Assembly (NCBI GenBank): GCA_000695325.1
Contig: AVPN01000309.1
Coordinates: 5,769-33,126 of the forward strand
DNA: 27,358 bases
DNA from: Pleurobrachia bachei
Lineage: Eukaryota; Ctenophora; Tentaculata; Cydippida; Pleurobrachiidae
Direction: 5' to 3'
Every line of letters starts with the position of its first letter. Within the stretch, counting starts at the first letter, position 1. Under the pieces are notes generated by a model. The model saw only the letters and a program-made list of their open reading frames with translations. It searched no databases and was not told the DNA's origin. Positions 20,058 through 27,358 of the stretch are shown here, in pieces. The position numbers and the translations under genes are program-made.

Positions 20058-21192
20058 GCAGGAATTGGAACTTTTATTTATTACTTTATAGAGTTTTGAT
20101 TTGTTTGAGATATGTGATACATCGAGTTCTTAAACGCTTGGCTGACACACGATAAATATTTGAGGAGGCGATGCGAGTTTTTAACGGGGAACAAAAAAGA
20201 GCGAGTCGAAATATTGACGAAGTGTATGATAGTAGTTTTTAATATGTGGCCCCTCTCAAAATGAAGAAAGTGTGTAATTCGTTTTTATGAGTTCGTCTAT
20301 ATTCTCGCTTCTATTCCTGGTAAATTTTGTGTTTCGATTTATGGACATTATTTTGCGGTACGGACCGGGGTTACCGCCAAATCGCACGAGCAACTAGCCG
20401 ACATACGACATAGATCAATGAAAGCACACTATCTTAGTGCGCACAATGCGGCGCGCACTGGTCAAGGGCTTACCGTCTACCACTCTACCGGGCATTTCGT
20501 CATCGGTTCCAGTTACGTCACCGGTTTCAGTTTGTTAGTTTTAACCCTTCGAAGCAGTGGTGGCCCAAGCCTAGCCCCTAGGGGGCTACCCCTGGTTCGG
20601 AACGCACAGGAATATGGTAGAGTAAGGCAAGTTTCAGTTATGTTATCGGTTATGGTTGTCAGTTATAATACCTGTCTCTGGTTTATCACTCATTAGAAAC
20701 TGATTGACAGTAAAATCATGAAAATATGATAAAGAAAAGCGCCAGAATAGTGAATACCCATTACCCGCTCTTCTCTATCTGTGCGATGACTGACCAGTGA
20801 TCACCCGTCCATTATACTAAGGTCCTGCATCTCCGATACCAATCAAAGTATTAGCCGTTTTATCCCTACTTTGTGGTCCCCAATTGATTGAAACCCGGTA
20901 ACTAGGGAAGTTGCTCTGAAGACAGTTTAATTCTGCAATCATCTTCAAATAATTAGTTACAGACAACAAACAGGTCAATTTACAGCAAGAAAGCTCGTAG
21001 ATATTGTAAACGTAATTAACGCAGCAAAAACTTCGATCTCTGTCTCTTTTGAGAGTCCAAGTTTCGGTTTACTTAGAGTCTTGATCATCCCAGTCTTTCT
21101 GGCTTCATGGTGTACTGGTGCGTGGGAGGTGGTTTTCTTGATGTTAGGCCGTGTGCAGTCGTACTGTAGGTTAACTCATTTTATAAAGTCTA
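20058..21192. other. Second copy of the convergent intergenic region
   Basis: Aligns with 17626-19420 minus the 570-bp and 84-bp insertions, with scattered small changes. No gene is supported. Confidence 0.7.
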
Positions 21193-24100
21193 CTAGTCCT
21201 GGATATTGGGTGCCCGATGTTGTGCCCTTGTTGGATTTAGGATGGATTGAGGCCATGCCGTGATATACGATTGTACATTACTATACAAAATGGGATTAAG
21301 CACGGAATTCAGTGGTAGAATTATAAGCGAGAAGAGCTGGTACCATGGTGACATATCCACAACTTCGGCCGTGTGAAGGGCACAACAAACCAAACAGGGC
21401 ATCCAGCAGCAGAAATCCGTGATACATTAGTTACAATGAAAGAACGATTCCTGTCTCAATGAGGATGAACTAGGGAGCAACTTAGTCGTCCTAGCAAACA
21501 CATAGATGCCGATGTGACAAAATGCTACAACTAGAAAGGAGAATGAGTGCATGGCGATGTTTATCCAAACGTAGACAACCTGAGGGTCGTCCGGCCGAAC
21601 GAAATACTTGAACAGACAAACAGGATCATTACCGTAGAATGATAGATCATGACCGTGAACACCGCCGTACTCTTTGGTAAACATTCCCCCCAGAATATCT
21701 TTTAGGCGAGCCCAGGAGAGTTGGTTTGCCATATGTTTCATGCCCCTGGCTTCGTAGTGATCTCGTACGTGGCCGGCTAACTGGTGCTTTGTAAGAACAC
21801 CCCGAAATATTGGGATATCTTTATCAAATCGAACCCCATTGACAAACCAATCCTCAAGACCGGGAGCTATCGGGACTACTCCTGAAACAACCGAGATGCC
21901 AATTATACCAACTACCACTAACGTGGTTTTGATCCTTATTCTTAGGGTAACATCCTTAGATTGGCGGTATTGGGTCGCATTGACAGCTCCTCGGAACCTC
22001 ACCCCACTAATTATGGCCATGGAAAGAGATGAAATGGATGCCCCGGTTGTCCCAATGATACCCGTGATCTTGCAGTACCCGCTAGACAACCACTCCATCC
22101 GCTGGGTACAAAAATCCTTCGACAGGGTAAAGTGCTGGATAGTAACTAGCAGAAGGTACAATCCAGTTAGGGTATCTCCAAAGGAGATGGTCAATACAAA
22201 CACCTGATTGAGATATGCTCCACTTTTCTTAGCTGGATCGGTCCATAATGTTTTACCTTGATAAAGGAGACCTAAGGACACCCCAAAAACACCCATGATA
22301 AGTGCCACAGCAGCTATACCACCTCTTTTAACGAGTCCCCTCTTACAGCTATCGTTGCATTCGTCGGACAGGTCGTTACAATCTATCTCCCCATTACAGT
22401 GCTTCTCCAAAGAGAGAAATGTTGAGTTATCCTTGCATCTAAAGTTGTTCGTACAGTCTCGTTCATCTGAATAGTCCCCACAGTCATTCACAGTATCACA
22501 CACCTGCTCAAAGGCTACACAGACACTATTTTCACAGACAAAGATGTCATTGTGATATTCCCCTTTCTCCCTTAGGATCGTAGTGATAGCCCCGGATGCA
22601 AGGTTGTAGGAGTGAGCTTTGTTTCCTAGATTACCACACGACGTATGCAGGACTGGTCGCGTTAGAGGACACGTCGTGTTCTTACAAAGTCCAAGACAGC
22701 TGTAAAAGACGTAGGCCTCTCCGAACAAATATCGACAGTCTTGCTTCTTTTTTGAGAGTACGATTGATTTGACCTGGTTTTCGCCGAAGAACTGGTTAAC
22801 AGGAAGTTTAAACTCAACTTCGCTGCAATGTGTTTGGTGTTGTACATTCAGGTGTGTTAGTCCCTTGAAGCATAGCGCCACGGTGTACACCTTTGAACCT
22901 CCAAGAAATGTCACCATACGGACGGTTGTTTGGACGTTGGGTCTTGCTCTTCGACATCCGGCAATCTCGATTTCACTCGATCTGCACATTCCTGCTATCT
23001 CCACAACATCTCCCTCTCGGCTGATAAGGGCGTCTCTACAGATGTTTGTCTGTTTGATTCTCCTTGCCAGTCCACATACCTCCCATTTGGACATGTTCTC
23101 ATCTAGCCCGTTTACACAATCCTTCTCTCCGTCTCCGACCCATTTTAGTGGAATCCTTAGGTCTGGTCTCCCCAATCGAAAGCGCCGTTCACATCTTTTA
23201 TCCGTTAGCTGTTCACATGACCCGGTGGTTTCGTCGGTTGCCAAGTTGCAGTCGGAGATGCCATCACAGAGGGCGTGTTTGTGGATATTGCAGTACCTAC
23301 AGGAATAAATAGACAGAATATCGACAGGAATATAGACTTAGTTTGTGGATGGTGCACTTTATGGATTAGATCATGTGATATTGACAGCCCATAAAATACT
23401 TCATTAAATATAAGTACCCCTATATGCCCCTGTATCATAGCCCTAAAAGAAATGAACGAATTCTGTGAAACTAAAACTTTGGCCAAACCAACCACTGTTA
23501 AGACGAGGTATGGTAGTAGTGTGTCGACCGGGGCGATCTTACAAATGATAAATTTAGAGATGGTTGCCGGGTATCCTCCGATCTTGCACCGTCCACCAAT
23601 CCTTCTCGGGTCTGTACAGTTTGTCTGGTCGTATCCGTTTTTGCAATAAGAGAATGTTGAAGGAACTTGGTGTGCGTAATACGGGGTAGGTACGAAGCAT
23701 CGTGTTCTGTTGTTTAGGGGAAACGGCGTGCTGAAAAAGAATCCAGATCCTCGGAAAGTGCAAAATTGTGACTGGTCACCGTCCTGCAATATGGTCGTGG
23801 GTTCAAAATCGAAAACAAAAAACGGTGCCAATGCTGATGAAGTTAAATATCCGTATGTGAAACCGTTACATATGGTCTCTTCAAGACATTTCCAATCACC
23901 AGAAAGATCACCGTGTAATATTTCGATATCATCACAAATGTCGTTACAAATGGACGCCGGTGTGGTTGATATGGTAACACCCTGAATTACATACTCCTTC
24001 GTTTCTTCGCCTAGGTTTGGTGTAGTACTGCAGACGTTCTCCAAGTCGTATCTAAATCTCCCACCTTTCTCCCGACAGATACTTCCACATACAGGATCTT

Positions 24101-24383
24101 CATTTCTTAATTCCGATGGTACCATCAAACGGTTCAGCCCGCACGCTTGATAGTTGGCTTCTTTGTCCGGACATATGGTATCAACCGTAATGACAACAGT
24201 CTTTGATAGCGGTTGGACGAAACTGGATGCAGTGTAGTTTTGGATAGATATCGGGCATTGGAAGGTGCCATCTGCACAGACACGGAGCAGGAAACTGTTG
24301 AATTCTTTAATTGGACAGCTGTTGATGCTGGTCACAAAAGTGATCATCAATGCATACAGCCATGACGTAGGAGTGATGATCAT
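21193..24383 (-). CDS. LDLa-repeat rhodopsin-class 7TM receptor, relaxin/LGR-like, two coding exons
   Basis: The likely start at 24383 gives a signal peptide (MIITPTSWLYALMITFVTS) and follows an acceptor-like CTTCCAG near 24407; an upstream in-frame ATG at 24482 is less likely. Exon 1 codes for a Cys-rich ectodomain and may end at 23590 (CG|GTGCAAG), joining 23296. A stronger donor at 23543 with acceptor 23336 also keeps frame. Exon 2 holds LDLa-type modules, best at about 22460-22540 (CDTVNDCGDYSDERDC) and 22345-22440 (CNGEIDCNDLSDEC), then seven membrane segments. YGNDPVCLF before TM5, ITDFCCWMP in TM6 and LPLNSVLNPILY in TM7 match the LGR/RXFP/GRL101 group. No leucine-rich repeats are seen. 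TM3 ends in SGVRF where D/ERY is expected, and extracellular loop 2 is about 95 residues, unusually long. The block at 21428-21477 puts a TAA in the third inner loop. Confidence 0.8.
21428..21477. other. 50-nt non-reversed complement block 2 (second-copy side)
   Basis: All 50 bases complement 19656-19705 position by position in the same order. The left edge has one substitution (G19655 vs T21427); both flanks otherwise align normally. In the receptor frame this side replaces loop 3 and the first TM6 residues and ends in TAA. The 19656-19705 side codes normally. Confidence 0.95.
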
Positions 24384-24489
24384 CAACTTGCTGATCAAGC
24401 TAAAACCTGGAAGATAAACTAGGGAAATAGGAAAATCAAATATTGTCCAAATATACAGTACAGTAGACATTGTTGTGGCCAAAAACTTC

Positions 24490-24539
24490 TAAATTTGGTG
24501 CCAAAAAGTGGATGATAAAAAACCAGTGCTATAGAGTTT
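24490..24539. other. 50-nt non-reversed complement block 3
   Basis: All 50 bases complement 25636-25685 in the same order. The left neighbour (C) is identical in both copies; the right neighbour differs by one substitution (T24540 vs C25686), after which alignment is normal. The block is in non-coding DNA, so the original side cannot be told. Confidence 0.95.
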
Positions 24540-25301
24540 TCATCCTCGAATAAAAGAAAAAAATCAATTACCAAATTAAAGACAAAAGACAAAAGTTGTA
24601 AGTGGCAAAGGTTCATTCTCTCTCACTCTCCCTCTCTCGGGAACTGGAACTGAATCTTTCAGACACTAAAATCTCATAAAATCATGAGAATCGGTGAAGA
24701 AATTTTGGTGTTGTTGATATGGCAGTGTCACTGTCAGGCATCGCGCTGACCCTTTCTCGCGGAGCGATGAGAATGGTCAGGCTTCACGTTGCTATGATAG
24801 AAATGTATGCCCTACCTCATTTAATTCTCAAATGCATCTCAGTGCGTTCAGATTCAATGGGGCGCCAGACAGATGCCATAGTATTTTAAAAAACAAAATG
24901 TGGAGAAACTTACTTCTCACCCCAAAAAACAAAAGCTTACGTCAGTAGAATTAAAACATCTTCTTGGTATACGAAGAAGAAAATGTTTTAAGAAACCATG
25001 GTACGCAGTACCAAATGTTCATTTCTTCTAATAAAGGTAAACTTTTTAGTAGGGACGATAGTGTCAGCCGTCAGGTGATGTCAGTGTCACTGTCGGGGAT
25101 TTTAAAATGTTAGGAGACCCTGTTCTGAATAAAATGCGCCTAAGCAGAGCTCCCAATGCAGTTTAGACGGTCGTCTGGAAGTGAAACGGTCTCCATAGAG
25201 ACCGTTGAAATGGAGTTAGATAGGCCTGTTTGGCGGCGCCATACCCCATTTGATTCTGTGCGCCCAGATCGGGTCGGCGGCGCTAGACAGAGATTCAGAT
25301 A

Positions 25302-25461
25302 GACGGAGTTGGGCGAAGTCAGACGGTGCGGTGTTGGAGGAAATCAGACGGAACCTCCGAAACGGGTTGGTTTACCGTTACGACGCGACATTCCATCTGA
25401 TTTCAGACGTTTGAATTTGATGATTTCGTCCAACACCGTCTGACTTCGTCCAATTCCGTCC
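25302..25461. repeat. Long imperfect inverted repeat
   Basis: The arm from 25302 (GGCGAAGTCAGACGGTG and on to GTGTTGGA) pairs with the arm ending at 25461 (TCCAACACCGTCTGACTTCG and on). An inner pair GAAATCAGACGG / CCATCTGATTTC sits at 25340 and 25393. The same structure recurs at about 26438-26587 in the second copy. Confidence 0.75.
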
Positions 25462-25547
25462 TGTATGGTTCATGGTGGCGCCATACTATTACCCCATTTG
25501 ATTTTAAAATAGGGTCGCGGAGTCAGTCAGATTCCGTCTAACTGCAT

Positions 25548-26673
25548 AAAACCTGGAAGATAAACTAGGGAAATAGGAAAATCAAATATTGTCCAAATAT
25601 ACAGTACAGTAGACATTGTTGTGGCCAAAAACTTCATTTAAACCACGGTTTTTCACCTACTATTTTTTGGTCACGATATCTCAAACCATCCTCGAATAAA
25701 AGGAAAATCAAATACCAAATAAAAGACAAAAGACAAAAGTTGTAAGTGGCAAAGGTTCATTCTCTCTCACTCTCCCTCTCTCGGGAACTGGAACTGAATC
25801 TTTCAGACACTAAAATCTCATAAAATCATGAGAATCGGTGAAGAAATTTTGGTGTTGTTGCAACAACATGTTGATATGACAGTGTCACTGTCAGGCATCG
25901 CGCTGACCCTTTCTCGTGGAGCGATGAGAGTGGTCAGGCTTCACGTTGCTATGATAGAAATTTATGCCCTACCTCATCTCAGTGCGTTCAGATGCAATGG
26001 GGTCGCGGCGCCAGACAGATGCCATAACATTTAAAAAAACTTACTTCTCACCCCAAAAAACAAAAGCTTACGTCAGTAGAATTAAAACATCTTCTTGGTA
26101 TACGAAGAAGAAAATGTTTTAAGAAACCATGGTACGAAGTACCAAATGTTCATTTCTTCAAATAAATGTAAACTTTTTAGTAGGGACGATAGTGTCAGCC
26201 GTCAGGTGATGTCAGCCGTCACTGTCGGGGATTTTAAAATGTTAGGGGACCCTGTTCTGAGTAAAATGCGCCCAAGCAGAGCTCCCAATGCAGTTTAGAC
26301 AGTCGTCTGGAAGTGAAACGGTCTCCATAGAGACCGTTGAAATGGAGTTAGATAGGCCTGTTTGGCGGCGCCATACCCCATTTGATTCTGTGCGCCCAGA
26401 TCGGGTCGGCGGCGCTAGACAGAGATTCAGATAGACGGAGTTGGGCGAAGTCAGACGGTGCGGTGTTGGAGGAAATCAGACGGAACCTCCGAAACGGGTT
26501 GGTTTACCGTTCCGACGCGACGTTCCATCTGATTTCAGAAGTTTGATGATTTCGTCCAACACCGTCTGACTTCGTCCAATTCCGTCCTGTATGGTTCATG
26601 GTGGCGCCATACTATTACCCCATTTGATTTTAAAATAGGGTCGCGGAGTCAGTCAGATTCCGTCTAACTGCAC
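25548..26673. repeat. Tandem duplication 3, second copy
   Basis: Partner of 24400-25547. It opens with a scrap of the receptor 5' end and continues through the palindrome-rich flank into unique DNA after about 26673. Confidence 0.88.
26317..26338. repeat. 9-bp-stem hairpin
   Basis: AACGGTCTC, loop CATA, GAGACCGTT; the same hairpin is at 25185-25206 in the first copy with no change, although the flanks differ in places. Confidence 0.8.
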
Positions 26674-26773
26674 TAGACTCTAGAATATAGTATATTATAT
26701 ACTGTCTGTCACCGCCGACCCGATCTGAGCCGGAGCGCACTGTTGAGAATCAAATGGGGTATGGCGCCGCCAT
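26364..26773. mobile_element. Foldback, MITE-like element with long terminal inverted repeats
   Basis: The text from TGGCGGCGCCATACCCCATT at about 26362 to GGCGCTAGACAG at about 26424 returns in reverse complement at about 26702-26773, with small indels. This gives terminal inverted repeats of roughly 60-70 bp around about 410 bp. The internal part holds the nested inverted repeat and another partial GGCGCCATAC...CCCCATTTGATT copy. No open frame is seen. Clear target duplications were not found. The first copy at about 25231 has only the left end, because duplication 3 ends before the right end. Confidence 0.5.
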
Positions 26774-27358
26774 ACAGAGAATATAGGATTTTCTAGCCAT
26801 TCAGAAATGCTGTTAAACGCTGTAGTTGGAGCGGTGCCTATAGAGAATCGCTTAAAATGCCAACAATCGGCACTACGAATACGATGTAACACTGTCAGAG
26901 CATTGGCCTGACCCGATTCTTAGTAGGGTCGGCTGTGGGAAGTTGGGTCTGGAATTTTGACTTTGACCAGCTGATATGCTTATGGACTCTATAAAAAGTC
27001 CAAAGCGCCATCCCGCAGGTCTCTACCACCCCAGGTTCACTAATTATTCACAATTATGTGATTTATGACGACATCGGCCAATTAGCACCAAAAATACCAG
27101 TTCCTGGCCACTTAGAGCTTAGATTTTGATACCAGCTGATAGAGGACCACAAGATTAGTGGGTATACAAAATTTCAGGTCGATCGGAGTTTTGGTCGATG
27201 AGTTATAGCCGTTTTTCCGTTTGGCTGGCGGTTGGCTGGCACCACGTGGGATTACGGGTTTAGGTCGTCGTAGGAGGTCGTCATTGGTCGCGTTCGATCG
27301 GGCTCGATGAGGTGATCAAAACCTGGTGGGGCCAGACCTTGGCCCCACCCCGTTCTTG
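26774..27358. other. Right-end non-coding DNA
   Basis: No gene is supported. A stretch near 26971-27003 includes GGACTCTATAAAAAGTCC, a short palindrome, and CAGCTGATA occurs twice (near 26970 and 27133). No repeat family was recognised. Confidence 0.5.
27325..27349. repeat. Perfect 10-bp-stem hairpin
   Basis: GGTGGGGCCA and TGGCCCCACC flank a 5-nt loop GACCT. It stands nine bases from the right edge; its context is unknown. Confidence 0.75.

Larger units (their letters stand above)
19814..21598. repeat. Tandem duplication 2, second copy
   Basis: Partner of 17382-19816. It begins inside the ELYS tail and runs on into the complete receptor gene, where homology to the first copy ends at about 21598 because that copy stops. 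Confidence 0.9.
24384..25547. other. Receptor 5' flank, non-coding, first copy
   Basis: No gene is seen. It includes a possible 5' UTR intron end near 24407, a non-reversed complement block (24490-24539), a CT-rich tract near 24618-24640, the hairpin 25185-25206 (AACGGTCTC...GAGACCGTT) and the inverted repeat at 25302-25461. Confidence 0.6.
24400..25547. repeat. Tandem duplication 3, first copy
   Basis: Starts at TAAAACCTGG near the 5' end of the receptor gene and recurs head to tail from 25548. At 25547/25548 the text CTAACTGCA changes to TAAAACC; in the second copy CTAACTGCA instead runs on as CTAGACTC at about 26670. Small indels separate the copies, such as 12 bp CAACAACATGTT present only in the second. 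Confidence 0.88.

Noticed and set aside
25828-26298. Small open frames in the right-hand repeats
   Set aside because: Interrupted or shifted between the two copies; the region is palindromic repeat DNA.

Overview
The window is nuclear DNA of an animal. Coding exons carry short introns (about 150-440 bp) with GT..AG borders, and the genes are metazoan in type. Heterozygosity looks high. The phylum cannot be settled from the sequence. There is one run of N (12128-12993), so this is an assembled scaffold.

Layout, left to right. (1) 198-337, minus strand: a likely first coding exon of an unrecognised Gly/Ser/Tyr-rich protein, divergent from the next gene. (2) 1258-2181: intact single-exon NUBP1 (Nbp35), a cytosolic Fe-S scaffold ATPase. 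(3) 2429-6015: a broken copy of ELYS (AHCTF1/MEL-28), the nucleoporin that seeds nuclear pores on chromatin. (4) 6016-6699: a 5'-truncated NUBP1 copy. (5) 6914-16764: the full-length ELYS copy, with a beta-propeller, a helical domain and a very long repeat-rich acidic tail. The frame continues past one TAA to 17625 with a basic tail. (6) 19421-19813, minus: the 3' end of a receptor gene. (7) 19814-20057: a copy of the ELYS tail end. (8) 21193-24383, minus: the fuller receptor copy, a rhodopsin-class 7TM protein with LDL-receptor class A modules, closest in look to relaxin/GRL101-type LGRs. (9) 24384-27358: non-coding DNA with palindromic repeats and a foldback element.

Three head-to-tail duplications organise the window: 1498-6015/6016-10158, 17382-19816/19814-21598 and 24400-25547/25548-26673. 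In each, the first copy keeps its left part and is cut on the right, while the second is cut on the left and keeps its right part. Copies differ by scattered substitutions and intron indels, as two alleles would. The simplest reading is two haplotypes placed in tandem by the assembler; real tandem duplication is the alternative.

The most striking observation is that each duplicated pair holds one stretch of exactly 50 nt in which one copy is the base-by-base complement of the other WITHOUT reversal (4545-4594 vs 8689-8738; 19656-19705 vs 21428-21477; 24490-24539 vs 25636-25685). Each stretch has a single-base difference directly beside it. No known inversion mechanism gives a non-reversed complement. 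The constant length points to a data-processing step, for example a k-1 overlap at k=51, but the pattern deserves checking. A second unusual structure is a 570-bp insertion present in only one copy (18275-18844). It carries an array of hairpins whose stems differ but are all closed by CAC...GTG, several with nearly the same TCCCTTCGGTC loop.
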